The notes under the pieces were generated by a model. That model was not told where the DNA came from. It saw nothing but the letters and a program-made list of their open reading frames with translations, and ran no database searches. Position numbers and translations under genes: made by a program. From the NCBI GenBank assembly GCA_028823485.1, contig JAPKBG010000002.1:1-64000 (forward strand): a stretch of DNA of 64,000 nt, read 5' to 3'. Of the stretch, positions 7,955-17,853 are shown one piece after another (positions within the stretch are counted from its first letter, which is position 1; the number at the start of each line of letters is the position of its first letter). The stretch is from Methylophilaceae bacterium. GTDB taxonomy: Bacteria; Pseudomonadota; Gammaproteobacteria; Burkholderiales; Methylophilaceae.

Positions 7955-8557
7955 GTGTGGGAAATTATTGTAGCTGCAGGTTGGCCAATCTGGCCGTTGA
8001 TTTTTGCTTCAATTATTGCGTTAGCAATTATTGTTGAACGTACTTGGGTATTGCGTAGTGAAGTAATCGCACCGACTAACCTATTGCCAGAAGTGCACAA
8101 ATGGATGGGGCAAGGGGTTATCAATAAAGATAGTCTCGTTAAGCTTGAGGAGCACTCGCTACTTGGGAAAATATTTGCTAGTGCGTTAGCTAATGAAAAA
8201 AATTCTAGAGAAGTGATGAAAGAGTCTATTGAGGAAACAGGTCGTGCAGTGGCGCATCAGCTGGAGAAGTACCTTTCAACGCTTGGCACCATTGCAACAG
8301 TGGCACCCCTACTTGGCTTACTAGGGACAGTGATTGGTATGGTTGAACTATTTGGCGCTTTTACTAATTCAGGCCATGACGTTGCACAGTTTGCCCGTGG
8401 TATTTCTGTGGCACTTTATAATACGGCAGCGGGTATTGTTGTCGCTGTTCCTGCCATGATTGCTTATCGTTACTTCCGAACTAAAGTTGATACTTTATTG
8501 TTAGATATGGAGCAGCAAGCCATTAAATTAGTTGAAATTCTGCATGGTGAGCGTTAA
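7955..8557 (+). CDS. exbB: MotA/TolQ/ExbB family proton channel protein
   Basis: This 200-residue inner-membrane protein has one N-terminal helix (about 5-27) and two further helices around 110-135 and 150-175. It carries the family core LGTIATVAPLLGLLGTVIGM and GISVALYNTAAGIVVAVPA. With ExbD it forms a proton-driven motor that energises an envelope partner. The start is GTG at 7955, supported by AAGGAG at 7941-7946. It was probably displaced next to lolD by the loss of comEC. No tonB or tolA lies nearby. The position before msbA-lpxK is conserved in gamma- and betaproteobacteria, and its partner there is not established. Confidence 0.92.
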   Translation: MWEIIVAAGWPIWPLIFASIIALAIIVERTWVLRSEVIAPTNLLPEVHKWMGQGVINKDSLVKLEEHSLLGKIFASALANEKNSREVMKESIEETGRAVAHQLEKYLSTLGTIATVAPLLGLLGTVIGMVELFGAFTNSGHDVAQFARGISVALYNTAAGIVVAVPAMIAYRYFRTKVDTLLLDMEQQAIKLVEILHGER

Positions 8558-8587
8558 TCAACGCCTCAAGGTTAAAGGAACACTGAA

Positions 8588-9004
8588 ATGAATTTTCAAC
8601 GTGGAAAAAATAACGAAGACTTAGAAATTAACTTTATCCCTTTAATTGATGTGTTGTTAGTGATTATCATCTTTTTAATCGTTAATGCGACGTTCTCACA
8701 AACGAGTGAGTTGCAAATTAACTTGCCAACGGCTGAGGCCAATACAGCTGAAGATAAGCCCTTAATGATTACTGTCGATATTGATGCATCTGGGCGGTAT
8801 ATGGTCGATGCGAAGGCGGCTGGAGCTCGTGTGGAGGACATTGCTAGTGCGTTACAAGCTGCGGTAGGCAATGGTAAAGACCCAACAATCGTGATTAATG
8901 CTGATGCAAAATCAACACATCAATCAGTGGTCAATGTAATGGAAGCCGCGCGCGTTGCTAACTACACGCACATTACGTTTGCGACACAATCAGGCGCTAA
9001 GTAA
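8588..9004 (+). CDS. exbD: Biopolymer transport protein ExbD/TolR family
   Basis: This 138-residue protein has a cytosolic N-terminus, a single membrane helix at about 17-35 starting with INFIPLIDVLLVIIIFLIV, and a periplasmic domain. The helix carries the conserved proton-relay Asp of the family (PLIDVL). The gene lies 30 bp after exbB and in the same direction, so the two surely work as one motor complex. The C-terminal domain (ITVDIDASGRYMVDAK and following) is typical ExbD. Length is normal. Confidence 0.93.
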   Translation: MNFQRGKNNEDLEINFIPLIDVLLVIIIFLIVNATFSQTSELQINLPTAEANTAEDKPLMITVDIDASGRYMVDAKAAGARVEDIASALQAAVGNGKDPTIVINADAKSTHQSVVNVMEAARVANYTHITFATQSGAK

Positions 9005-9046
9005 TTAATTGACTTTATTCCTCCACTGGTTTCTACAGAATTAACC

Positions 9047-10804
9047 ATGTCGAAACATTCGCGTAAAAAATACGATATGCCACAAGTGATCAATGCTAAA
9101 GCATTGTTTTTAAGAATCTTCTCTTATGCTTGGCGATATAAATTTGTCTTTGCCATCACGATTGCAGCAACAGCTGTTTTATCGTTAAGTAATACCGCCT
9201 TTCTAGCAATGCTTAAAAAAGTGACGGATGAAGGTTTTATGCAACAACCTGCAGGGCAGGCCTTTGTGTTGCCATTAATGTTACTTTCTTTGATGTCCGT
9301 ACGTGGTTTGGCTGGCCTTGTTTCTATGTATAGCATGCGATGGATAGCAAGGCGTGTCGTTGAAGTGTTAAGAATACAGGCTTTTGGGCGGCTGATGCAT
9401 ATGCCTGTTAGCTACTTTGATACACAGTCAACAGGGGTCATGGTTTCTAAACTAACCTACGATGCAGAAAGGCTATCTAACGTTGCGACACGGACGGCAA
9501 TGAATGTGTTGAGAGATGTGTTAACCATGGTGGGTTTGGTTGCTTATATGCTTTATTTGGATTGGCGCTTGACCTTGATTTTTGCCATTGTTGCACCTTT
9601 AATGGTTTTGTATTTAAGAAAGACTACCCCCAAATTACGTGCTAATGCTAAAAAAGTACAGTTGGCAGTAGGGGAAATGACCAAAGTCTCAGAAGAGGCT
9701 ATTTCTGGACAACGTATCGTTAAGATTTTTGGTGCGCAAGATTATGAAGACCAGCGATTTGCAAAGGTTGTGATTGATAACCGTAAGTTAGAATTGCGTT
9801 CAGCACGGATTACAGGGCTGAATAGTTTTGTGATTGAAGTGTTAGCCGGACTAGCATTATCATTGGTGATTTATTATGCACTTGGCCGCTTCTCCGCGGG
9901 TGAGTTCACGGCATTTATGGGCGCTTTGTTGATGCTGATTTCACCCATTAAACATATCACTGCAGCGAATGAGGATTTCCAAATTGGACTGGCGGCTGCA
10001 CAAAGTGTGTTTGAAGTGATTGATGCGCCGATTGAAGTGGATGAAGGCAAAGGTCATCTAGAGAAAATAAAAGGTAGTATCGCTTTTGAACATGTAAGCT
10101 TGCGCTACGAGGGTGCTAAACGATTGGCGCTGGATGATTTGAATTTTACCGTTAACCCAGGAGAAAAGGTCGCTTTAGTTGGGCGCTCTGGTGGTGGTAA
10201 AACTTCTTTAGTCAATTTATTGCCACGGTTTTACGAGTTACAGCAGGGTTCGATACAGTTAGATGGTATGGATGTGCGCGAGCTATCATTAAAAGACTTG
10301 CGTGCGCAGTTCTCGTTGGTGAGCCAAGACATTATTTTATTTAATGATACGATATTTAATAACATCGCTTATGGTGTGCTCCGAGACACGAGTGAAGCTG
10401 AAGTAATTGCTGCAGCAAAAGCAGCCAATGCTTGGGAGTTTATCCAGCAACTGCCTAAAGGTTTGCAAAATGAAATTGGTGATAGGGGTGTTCGCCTTTC
10501 AGGTGGGCAGCGCCAACGCCTTGCTATTGCGCGCGCTATATTAAAAGATGCACCGATATTGTTACTTGATGAAGCAACATCAGCGCTGGATACTGAATCC
10601 GAACAGCATGTACAAGCCGCTTTAGATGTGTTGATGCAAAATCGCACAAGCTTGGTCATTGCGCACCGACTCAGTACCATTGAAAATGCCGATAGAATTT
10701 TAGTGATGGACAAAGGTAAAATCGTTGAATCTGGTTCACATAAAGAGTTGCTTAAATTGAAGGGTTACTATACTAAGCTCTATCAAAAAGAGTTTAGCGA
10801 GTAG
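9047..10804 (+). CDS. msbA: Lipid A export ATP-binding/permease MsbA
   Basis: This 585-residue half-transporter flips lipid A-core across the inner membrane. The N-terminal ~310 residues form the six-helix ABC exporter domain. The C-terminal ATPase carries Walker A GRSGGGKTS (about residue 380), signature LSGGQRQR and Walker B ILLLDEATSALD, followed by the H-loop IAHRLST. It lies 5 bp upstream of lpxK, whose product makes lipid A, which strongly favours MsbA over a generic multidrug exporter. Length and all motifs are intact. Confidence 0.95.
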   Translation: MSKHSRKKYDMPQVINAKALFLRIFSYAWRYKFVFAITIAATAVLSLSNTAFLAMLKKVTDEGFMQQPAGQAFVLPLMLLSLMSVRGLAGLVSMYSMRWIARRVVEVLRIQAFGRLMHMPVSYFDTQSTGVMVSKLTYDAERLSNVATRTAMNVLRDVLTMVGLVAYMLYLDWRLTLIFAIVAPLMVLYLRKTTPKLRANAKKVQLAVGEMTKVSEEAISGQRIVKIFGAQDYEDQRFAKVVIDNRKLELRSARITGLNSFVIEVLAGLALSLVIYYALGRFSAGEFTAFMGALLMLISPIKHITAANEDFQIGLAAAQSVFEVIDAPIEVDEGKGHLEKIKGSIAFEHVSLRYEGAKRLALDDLNFTVNPGEKVALVGRSGGGKTSLVNLLPRFYELQQGSIQLDGMDVRELSLKDLRAQFSLVSQDIILFNDTIFNNIAYGVLRDTSEAEVIAAAKAANAWEFIQQLPKGLQNEIGDRGVRLSGGQRQRLAIARAILKDAPILLLDEATSALDTESEQHVQAALDVLMQNRTSLVIAHRLSTIENADRILVMDKGKIVESGSHKELLKLKGYYTKLYQKEFSE

Positions 10805-10809
10805 GGTAT

Positions 10810-11790
10810 ATGGTCGGCAGAATACGACGTGCATGGAAAGACAAAAACGCTTTGTTTTACCTTGTACTCTTACCACTTTCTTGGATATTCACAGTAATAA
10901 CGGCTTTACGCCGACAAGCTTATAAAATCGGCGTATTATCATCATATGCACTCCCTGCACCAGTCATCGTCGTGGGTAATATTAATATGGGCGGTAGTGG
11001 TAAAACGCCCGTCGTATTATGGTTAGTTGAGCAACTAAAAAGTAATGGGTATACCCCTGGTGTTATTAGCCGTGGATATGGTGGTGCTAACAACATGCAG
11101 CCAGCCAGTGTGGACCAAGATAGCCTTGCATCACAGGTGGGAGATGAACCATTATTGATCGCACGGCGAACAGGTTGCCCTGTTTGGATTGGTAGGAAGC
11201 GTGTGGACGTGGGCAGAGCGTTACTCAAAGCGAATCCAACTTGTGATGTGATTGTCAGTGATGACGGGTTGCAACATTATTGGTTGAAACGTGATGTGGA
11301 AATTGCAGTGGTGGATTCAGAGAGTACTGGCGAACACTACTTATTGCCAGCAGGGCCACTGCGTGAGCCTCAAAGTCGTTTGCAGACTGTGGATTTCATT
11401 ATCTGCAATGGAGAAAAAACAGTCGCCCAAGCATTCAGTATGCAGCTATGCGGGCAAACGTTTTATAATTTAGTTAACCCTCAGCAAATAGTGGCAGTCG
11501 ATTACTTTTTCGATAAATCTGTTAAAGCATTGGCGGGGATTGGAAAGCCAGAACGCTTTTTTAATGGCTTGACCAACTTGGGCTTGGATTTTGATGGGGT
11601 GGCTTTTGACGACCATTATGCTTTTACCGCAAAAGAATTAGAGCATATTGCTTGTGATGCGTTAGTCATGACTGAAAAAGATGCCGTTAAATGCCAGATT
11701 TTTGCTCAGGAACACCATTGGGTGCTGCCTGTCGAAGCTAAAATAGAATCAGCTTTTTTGCCGCAATTGCTAGCAAAGTTAAAGAAGTGA
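10810..11790 (+). CDS. lpxK: Tetraacyldisaccharide 4'-kinase
   Basis: LpxK phosphorylates the 4'-position of the lipid A disaccharide precursor at the inner membrane. The 326 residues begin with a membrane-proximal helix (about 15-40), followed by the P-loop [12 protein letters not shown] (GGSGKT at 61-66). The conserved ISRGYGG and [16 protein letters not shown] segments follow. It starts 5 bp after msbA, so the two are co-transcribed, and the cluster continues to kdsB. The length is typical. Confidence 0.96.
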   Translation: MVGRIRRAWKDKNALFYLVLLPLSWIFTVITALRRQAYKIGVLSSYALPAPVIVVGNINMGGSGKTPVVLWLVEQLKSNGYTPGVISRGYGGANNMQPASVDQDSLASQVGDEPLLIARRTGCPVWIGRKRVDVGRALLKANPTCDVIVSDDGLQHYWLKRDVEIAVVDSESTGEHYLLPAGPLREPQSRLQTVDFIICNGEKTVAQAFSMQLCGQTFYNLVNPQQIVAVDYFFDKSVKALAGIGKPERFFNGLTNLGLDFDGVAFDDHYAFTAKELEHIACDALVMTEKDAVKCQIFAQEHHWVLPVEAKIESAFLPQLLAKLKK

Positions 11791-11812
11791 TAAAAGGATA
11801 GGAAAACATCAT

Positions 11813-11995
11813 ATGGATGCGAAATTACTAGCAATTTTAGTTTGCCCAGTAACAAAAGGGCCGCTGATTTACAAAAAAGAGCAAAATGAATTGATTTCAA
11901 GCTCAGCGCGGTTGGCTTACCCTGTGCGCGATGGTATCCCTGTCTTGCTAGAAGAAGAAGCTCGCAAACTAGACCCTGATGAAAAGGTTGAATAG
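11813..11995 (+). CDS. Trm112 family small protein (YcaR-like)
   Basis: This 60-residue protein of the Trm112/UPF0434 family has the typical start [18 protein letters not shown] and the conserved [16 protein letters not shown] near the C-terminus. One Cys is visible (LVCP). The second cysteine of a classical zinc knuckle is absent, as in many bacterial members. It sits between lpxK and kdsB, as in E. coli (ycaR) and Pseudomonas. The molecular role is not established. Its stop TAG shares one base with the GTG start of kdsB. Confidence 0.9.
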   Translation: MDAKLLAILVCPVTKGPLIYKKEQNELISSSARLAYPVRDGIPVLLEEEARKLDPDEKVE

Positions 11996-12738
11996 TGTCT
12001 TTTAAGGTTGTCATTCCTGCGCGATATGCGAGTTCACGTTTACCTGGAAAACCCTTGTTGGATATTGCAGGTAAACCAATGGTGATTAGAGTTTCAGAGC
12101 AAGCTCGAAAAAGTGGTGCAGAAGCCGTGGTCATTGCCACAGATTTTGACAAGATAGTACAAGTAGCGCAAGAGCATCATGTCGATGCTGTTATGACCCG
12201 TGTCGACCATCAGTCTGGCACCGATCGAATAGCTGAGGTTGCACAAAACCTAAATTGGGACAACAATGACATTGTCGTTAATGTACAAGGCGATGAGCCT
12301 CTCATTGACCCTGCATTGATTCAAGAGGTGGCGTTGACCTTGGCGCATAGTCGAGATGCTGTGATGGCAACCGCTTGCCATGCGATTCATGATGAAGCCT
12401 CAATGCTCAATCCTAATGTGGTTAAAGTGGTCGTGGATGCAGATGGCAATGCCATGTACTTCAGCCGCGCACCAATTCCATATCCGCGAGATGAAGCGCA
12501 TAAACAAAGCCTCAAAGCGCATCGACATATTGGGATTTATGCCTACCGAGTGGGCTTCTTAAAACAATATGCTGAATTGAGTGTTACGCAGCTAGAGCAA
12601 ATCGAAAGTTTGGAGCAGTTAAGGGTGTTGCACCATGGTTATAAAATTGCCATCACCGTTACTGACCATGCGCCAGCAACGGGTGTGGATACACAAGCCG
12701 ATTTAGATTATGTGCGTAGCGTATTTCAGGCTGGCTAG
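11995..12738 (+). CDS. kdsB: 3-deoxy-manno-octulosonate cytidylyltransferase
   Basis: KdsB activates Kdo as CMP-Kdo for attachment to lipid A. The 247-residue protein has the nucleotidyltransferase N-terminus VIPARYASSRLPGKPL, the VNVQGDEPLIDP motif and the YFSRAPIPYPRD region, all characteristic of KdsB. The start is GTG, overlapping the upstream stop in the string TAGTG, which implies translational coupling with the Trm112-like gene. It ends the plus-strand envelope cluster and is convergent with glnB, with only 7 bp between them and no visible terminator. Confidence 0.96.
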   Translation: MSFKVVIPARYASSRLPGKPLLDIAGKPMVIRVSEQARKSGAEAVVIATDFDKIVQVAQEHHVDAVMTRVDHQSGTDRIAEVAQNLNWDNNDIVVNVQGDEPLIDPALIQEVALTLAHSRDAVMATACHAIHDEASMLNPNVVKVVVDADGNAMYFSRAPIPYPRDEAHKQSLKAHRHIGIYAYRVGFLKQYAELSVTQLEQIESLEQLRVLHHGYKIAITVTDHAPATGVDTQADLDYVRSVFQAG

Positions 12739-12745
12739 CTAGTGT

Positions 12746-13084
<339 letters not shown>

Positions 13085-13118
13085 TTATTTCCCCTCAATA
13101 CTGTATTAAATTGTACTA

Positions 13119-14720
13119 CTAATTAAAGTTTAGTTTGCTAGTAATTGGATATCTTCTATCCTTACCAAACCCGCGTTGTGTAATTCTGACCCCGATAGGT
13201 GCTTGACGGCGTTTATATTCATTTCTATCAATTAATGTTGTGACACGTTTAACATCAGCCTCGCTATAACCAAGCTTGATAATGTTCGCAAGGCTTAAGT
13301 CATCTTCAACATAGGCTTGCATGATGGCATCCAGTATTTCGTAAGGTGGTAAGCTATCTTGATCTGTTTGCTCATCACGAAGCTCAGCGCTTGGTGGGCG
13401 TGTAATGATGCGCTCAGGAATTACTGGTAAGAGGCTGTTACGGTAGTTTGCCAATTTGTAAACTAATGTTTTAGGGATGTCCTTTAGCAATGAAAAGCCA
13501 CCAGCCATATCACCATATAGCGTGCTATAACCAACCGCTGTTTCTGATTTGTTGCCAGTAGTTACTACGATGCTCCCGAATTTGTTAGATAGAGCCATTA
13601 ATAGCATGCCGCGTATACGAGCTTGTAAGTTCTCTTCGGTTGTATCTTCTGCTTTGCCTTTGAATTCTTCTGACAGTGCTTCTTTGAACGTTTCGAATAA
13701 CGATTTAATTGGCAGTAAGCTGTAGTCTACATTAACCAACTTAGCCATTTCCACTGCATCATCAACACTCATGCTTGCCGTATATTGTGATGACATCATT
13801 AGTACTTTAATACGGTCTGCACCTAAGGCATCGACAGCAATGGCTAGGGTTAATGCAGAGTCGATACCACCGGAAAGGCCGAGCACAACACAAGGAAAAC
13901 CATTCTTATTGACGTAATCGGCTAAGCCGAGTTTAAGGGCATTGTAGACCATGGCCTCTACACTTAGGGCTGGAATGATTGGTGTTGCTACCGGTTGCTT
14001 ATTAATGACATCAACATAATCTAACGCCTCTACAAATGAGGGTAGCTGGTGCGTGACTGTGCCTTGTGAATCCAATACAAAAGACGCGCCATCAAACACG
14101 AGTTCATCCTGACCACCAACGAGATTGGCATAAATAAGCGGCAAGCCTGTTTCTTTTACGCGCTCGATTAATACTTCATATCGCATTTCTAACTTATCCA
14201 TATGGTATGGTGAGGCATTAAGTGATAGTAAGAACTCAGCCCCTGCCTCTTTTGCTTTTTGTGCTGGCGCTGGCTCCCAACCATCCGCACAAATCATCAC
14301 GCCATAACGTACGCCTTCTAACTCAAAGACGAATGGCTGGTCATCTGCTTCAAAATAGCGTTTCTCATCAAACACACTATAGTTAGGTAAGATTTGTTTA
14401 TGATAGGTTGCGGTGATTTTTCCATGCTGTATTAAGCTAGCAGCATTATATAGGTTGCCATTCTCATAATGAGGGTGGCCAATAAGCAAAGAGATATCAG
14501 TTACGGACGCTGCAATACGGTTGAGTATTTTTTGGTTGGCAATAATAAAGTCTTGCCGAAATAATAAGTCCTCTGGTAGGTAGCCACATAACCCTAATTC
14601 AGGTGTGATGACGAGGCTAGCGCCATTAGATTTGGCCTGTTTACTTAGGGATGTGATTTTATCGGCGTTACCTACCAGGTCTCCAACTGTCGCGTTGAAC
14701 TGAGCAATGGCAACTTTCAT
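13119..14720 (-). CDS. nadE: Glutamine-dependent NAD+ synthetase
   Basis: NadE makes NAD+ from deamido-NAD+ using ammonia released from glutamine. The 533 residues combine an N-terminal carbon-nitrogen hydrolase domain (about 1-250) with the C-terminal ATP-pyrophosphatase domain, whose PP-loop is LGLSGGIDSALT. The nitrilase triad is visible as the Glu in TPELGLCGY, a Lys in YHKQILPNY and the Cys in MICADGWE. The gene starts 3 bp after the ankyrin gene stop and is followed by glnB. The two-domain form is the usual one in beta- and gammaproteobacteria with glutamine-dependent NadE. Confidence 0.95.
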   Translation of the reverse strand: MKVAIAQFNATVGDLVGNADKITSLSKQAKSNGASLVITPELGLCGYLPEDLLFRQDFIIANQKILNRIAASVTDISLLIGHPHYENGNLYNAASLIQHGKITATYHKQILPNYSVFDEKRYFEADDQPFVFELEGVRYGVMICADGWEPAPAQKAKEAGAEFLLSLNASPYHMDKLEMRYEVLIERVKETGLPLIYANLVGGQDELVFDGASFVLDSQGTVTHQLPSFVEALDYVDVINKQPVATPIIPALSVEAMVYNALKLGLADYVNKNGFPCVVLGLSGGIDSALTLAIAVDALGADRIKVLMMSSQYTASMSVDDAVEMAKLVNVDYSLLPIKSLFETFKEALSEEFKGKAEDTTEENLQARIRGMLLMALSNKFGSIVVTTGNKSETAVGYSTLYGDMAGGFSLLKDIPKTLVYKLANYRNSLLPVIPERIITRPPSAELRDEQTDQDSLPPYEILDAIMQAYVEDDLSLANIIKLGYSEADVKRVTTLIDRNEYKRRQAPIGVRITQRGFGKDRRYPITSKLNFN

Positions 14721-14723
14721 TTG

Positions 14724-15668
14724 TTAATATTTACCGCCAGCATTTTTAATAAGGGCAACAATTTCAGGGTTGCCCTCTTTTAATGCATAGACATAAGGTG
14801 TTAGCCCATATTTGTTACGGGCTTTTAAATCAACTTGATGAGCAAGTAATAATTTAACCAGCTCCACAGAATCAGCACTGATTGCCAATAAAAGAATAGA
14901 GGTCTCTTGAGCGTCTTCATGATTTACATCAGCCCCATTTGCTACCAGTACTTTGGTAACTTCAAACTCGGGTTTTTGTACTGCCCAAGTAAGCGCAGTC
15001 CATACTGAATTGTCTTTCGCATCAACTTCCGCACCTTCATTAATCAGGTGTTGTACGATTGCAGCATTCCCTTCTTGTGCTGCGTAAATTAGCGCCGTTT
15101 TACCTAAAAGGTCTCTTAAACTGATATCTGCAGCATGCTCAAGTAATACAATCACTGTTGTTAAGTCCCCGCTTTTGGATGCGTACATTAATGCTGTTTT
15201 GCCACGCGCATTTCTTGCATTGCTATCAACACCTTTTTGGTTTAATAGTAGTTGAATGGATGTGCTATTGCCAGCATTGGCTGCCATGCGTAGGGCGTTC
15301 CATCCATTAGTATTCTCTATATTGGTGTCAGCACCATGCGCCAGGAGTATTTTGATGGTCTCGGTGTTATCTCGTTGTGCGCTAAACATCAGTGCAGTCC
15401 ATCCATCATTGTCTACTGCATTAATGTCTGCCCCATTATTAAGCAATAACTCAACCACTTTCGAATTATCTTTGCGTGCGGCATAGATCAGTGCCGTCAA
15501 GCCGTCTTTGTCTCGGGTGTTTGGGTTGGTGCCATTTTCCAACATGTCAGCTACTGTTTTAATTTCACCTTGAGCAACAGACGTTAATATAGTTGGAAGG
15601 CCTTCCGCCAAACTAATGTGGCTAAAAACGGATAAACATAATAAAAAGTAAAGTAAAGTTTTTTTCAA
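14724..15668 (-). CDS. Secreted ankyrin-repeat protein
   Basis: This 314-residue protein has a cleavable-looking signal peptide (MKKTLLYFLLCLSVFSHISL, then AEG). About eight ankyrin repeats follow, of the form GxTALIYAAxxG/DxxxxxxLLxxGADxN, filling the rest of the chain. It is predicted to be periplasmic and to act as a protein-binding scaffold, but the partner is unknown. It is wedged between sucD (3 bp) and nadE (3 bp), so it is very probably co-transcribed with TCA-cycle and NAD genes. No enzymatic domain is visible. Confidence 0.85.
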   Translation of the reverse strand: MKKTLLYFLLCLSVFSHISLAEGLPTILTSVAQGEIKTVADMLENGTNPNTRDKDGLTALIYAARKDNSKVVELLLNNGADINAVDNDGWTALMFSAQRDNTETIKILLAHGADTNIENTNGWNALRMAANAGNSTSIQLLLNQKGVDSNARNARGKTALMYASKSGDLTTVIVLLEHAADISLRDLLGKTALIYAAQEGNAAIVQHLINEGAEVDAKDNSVWTALTWAVQKPEFEVTKVLVANGADVNHEDAQETSILLLAISADSVELVKLLLAHQVDLKARNKYGLTPYVYALKEGNPEIVALIKNAGGKY

Positions 15669-15671
15669 TGG

Positions 15672-16553
15672 TTAACCTGCTTTAATCTCGATGGCTTTCA
15701 TAACGGCCTCTCCTAAACTTGCAGGAGAGTTGGCAACGACAGCACCAGCAGCCTCTAAGGCTTTAATTTTATCTTCCGCGCGACCTGAGCCACCAGAAAT
15801 AATCGCGCCAGCATGCCCCATTCGCTTACCTTTAGGTGCTGTTAGACCTGCAATATAAGCCGCGACAGGTTTAGTTACATGATTTTTAATATAATCTGCG
15901 GCAGCTTCTTCATCGCTACCACCAATTTCACCCACCATAATAATGGCTTTGGTCTCTGGGTCTGCCTCAAACAAAGCTAAGCACTCAATAAAGTTTAGGC
16001 CTTTCACTGGGTCGCCGCCAATACCAACACAGGTGGTCTGACCAAGGCCAAGTGCTGTCGTTTGTTGCACAGCTTCATAGGTTAGCGTGCCTGAGCGAGA
16101 TACTACGCCGACTTTGCCGCGTAAGTGAATGCTACCTGGCATAATACCAATTTTGCATTCATCGGGTGTGATAATACCTGGGCAGTTTGGCCCAATTAGC
16201 TTTGTACCATTGGCATCCAAAGCAGCCCGCACTTTAATCATGTCTAATACAGGAATGCCTTCAGTGATACATACTACCAGTTCTATGCCTGCATCGCTCG
16301 CTTCTAAAATTGAGTCTGCTGCAAATGGAGGTGGTACATAAATCACGCTGGCATTAGCTTTGGTTTCACGTACAGCTTCACGTACGGTATTAAAAACGGG
16401 TAAACCAAGGTACGTTTGTCCCCCTTTGCGTGGCGTGATACCGCCAACCATTTTAGTGCCGTAGGCGATGGCTTGCTCAGAGTGAAATGACCCTTGTTTA
16501 CCAGTAAATCCTTGACATAATACTCTGGTGTTTTTATTCACTAAAATGCTCAT
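15672..16553 (-). CDS. sucD: Succinyl-CoA ligase alpha subunit
   Basis: SucD binds CoA and carries the phospho-histidine that interconverts succinyl-CoA and succinate with nucleotide triphosphate formation. The 293 residues show the Rossmann start [20 protein letters not shown], the SRSGTLTYE motif and the active-site His in [10 protein letters not shown] near residue 245. It overlaps sucC by 4 bp. Malate-CoA ligase (MtkB) is homologous and is used by serine-cycle methylotrophs. No serine-cycle gene lies nearby, so SucD is preferred. Confidence 0.93.
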   Translation of the reverse strand: MSILVNKNTRVLCQGFTGKQGSFHSEQAIAYGTKMVGGITPRKGGQTYLGLPVFNTVREAVRETKANASVIYVPPPFAADSILEASDAGIELVVCITEGIPVLDMIKVRAALDANGTKLIGPNCPGIITPDECKIGIMPGSIHLRGKVGVVSRSGTLTYEAVQQTTALGLGQTTCVGIGGDPVKGLNFIECLALFEADPETKAIIMVGEIGGSDEEAAADYIKNHVTKPVAAYIAGLTAPKGKRMGHAGAIISGGSGRAEDKIKALEAAGAVVANSPASLGEAVMKAIEIKAG

Positions 16554-17710
16554 GCAACCGCCTTTACTGCTTGTTCTGCTGCATCAGTTAAATGTTCTGC
16601 CGATATAATATTGAGGCCACTTTCCCGCAGCATTTTCTTACCTAACTCTACGTTTGTTCCTTCTAAACGAACAATGACGGGAATGGCCATTTCAACCTCT
16701 TTTACCGCTGTAATAATTCCTGTTGCAATAATATCGCAACGCATAATGCCACCAAAAATATTCACTAAAATGGCCTGTACATTCTGATCAGCCAAGATGA
16801 TTTTAAAGGCTTTGGTCACGGTTTCAGCCGTTGCACCACCACCAACATCTAAAAAATTGGCAGGCATGCCGCCATGGTGTTTAATTAAATCCATGGTAGC
16901 CATTGCTAGGCCAGCACCATTAACCATGCAGCCAATATTGCCATTGAGTGCAATATAGTTGAGGCCTGAGTGATGCGCTTCCGCTTCTTTCGCATCGTCT
17001 TGTGACCAGTCACGAAGACCAGCTAATGCTTTTTGTCGGTAGAGCGCATTGTCATCTACCGTCATCTTGCAATCTAATGCCACTAGGCTGCCATCAGTGG
17101 TCACAATCAATGGGTTGATTTCCAATAACGCTAAATCATTTTCAATAAATAGTTTGTATAGCCCTTTGGCCAGCTTGGTGAATTCACCAATTTGGCCATC
17201 GGCCAAACCTAAAGCAAATGCAATGTTACGTGCTTGAAAGTCAACTAAGCCATTTAAAGGATCACAAACCTCTTGTAATATCTTTTCTGGTTGTGTGGAG
17301 GCAATTTCTTCAATATCCATACCGCCAGCAGATGAGGCGACCATCACAACGCGATCAAGCGCACGGTCGACTAACATCGATAGATATAACTCACGCTCAA
17401 TCGGTAATGTTTGCTCCACCAATACGCGATGCACGGGTTGTCCATCAGGTGCATTTTGGTAAGTGACTAACTGTTTCCCCAGTAGGGCACCCGCAGTAGC
17501 TTGTGCTTCTAATGCAGAGGTGACGAGTTTTACACCGCCTGCTTTGCCGCGACCACCCGCGTGGACTTGTGCTTTAACGACCCATTTGTCGCCGGCAATT
17601 TGTTTGGTAGCCGTTGCGGCTGCTTTTTCCGACTGTACTACTTCACCAACAGGCGTTGCAATGCCATAGCGTTGTAGTAATTGTTTAGATTGGTATTCGT
17701 GTAAGTTCAT
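16550..17710 (-). CDS. sucC: Succinyl-CoA ligase beta subunit
   Basis: This 386-residue ATP-grasp subunit begins [17 protein letters not shown] and carries the nucleotide-binding [16 protein letters not shown]. The C-terminal [13 protein letters not shown] and [14 protein letters not shown] motifs form the CoA-ligase domain. It leads the apparent five-gene unit sucC-sucD-ankyrin-nadE-glnB. The 143-bp region upstream should hold the promoter, but I cannot place it firmly. As for SucD, malate thiokinase MtkA is a homologous alternative. Confidence 0.94.
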   Translation of the reverse strand: MNLHEYQSKQLLQRYGIATPVGEVVQSEKAAATATKQIAGDKWVVKAQVHAGGRGKAGGVKLVTSALEAQATAGALLGKQLVTYQNAPDGQPVHRVLVEQTLPIERELYLSMLVDRALDRVVMVASSAGGMDIEEIASTQPEKILQEVCDPLNGLVDFQARNIAFALGLADGQIGEFTKLAKGLYKLFIENDLALLEINPLIVTTDGSLVALDCKMTVDDNALYRQKALAGLRDWSQDDAKEAEAHHSGLNYIALNGNIGCMVNGAGLAMATMDLIKHHGGMPANFLDVGGGATAETVTKAFKIILADQNVQAILVNIFGGIMRCDIIATGIITAVKEVEMAIPVIVRLEGTNVELGKKMLRESGLNIISAEHLTDAAEQAVKAVA

Positions 17711-17798
17711 TAATTCGGTAGGGTTGTCGATTATTTAGGCTAAATCCTATTTTCTCTCAAAAGTGCGCTTGAGGCTAGTAAAAAGGACTTAAAAACAG

Positions 17799-17830
17799 AA
17801 AAGCCACAGCGATTAAGCTATGGCTTTTTT
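17799..17830 (-). terminator. Intrinsic terminator of the upstream cytochrome gene
   Basis: AAAAGCCACAGC and GCTATGGCTTTT form a hairpin with one mismatch around a short loop. It lies 24 bp past the stop of the minus-strand cytochrome gene. On the minus strand it is followed by TTTTCTGTTTTT. A T-run on the plus strand would also let it act that way, but no plus-strand gene ends here. Confidence 0.7.
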
Positions 17831-17853
17831 ACTTAACGAATGATTTGGTTTGA

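Noticed and set aside
11706-12152. A 148-codon minus-strand frame across lpxK, the Trm112-like gene and kdsB
   Set aside because: It overlaps three confidently identified genes and has no recognisable motif.
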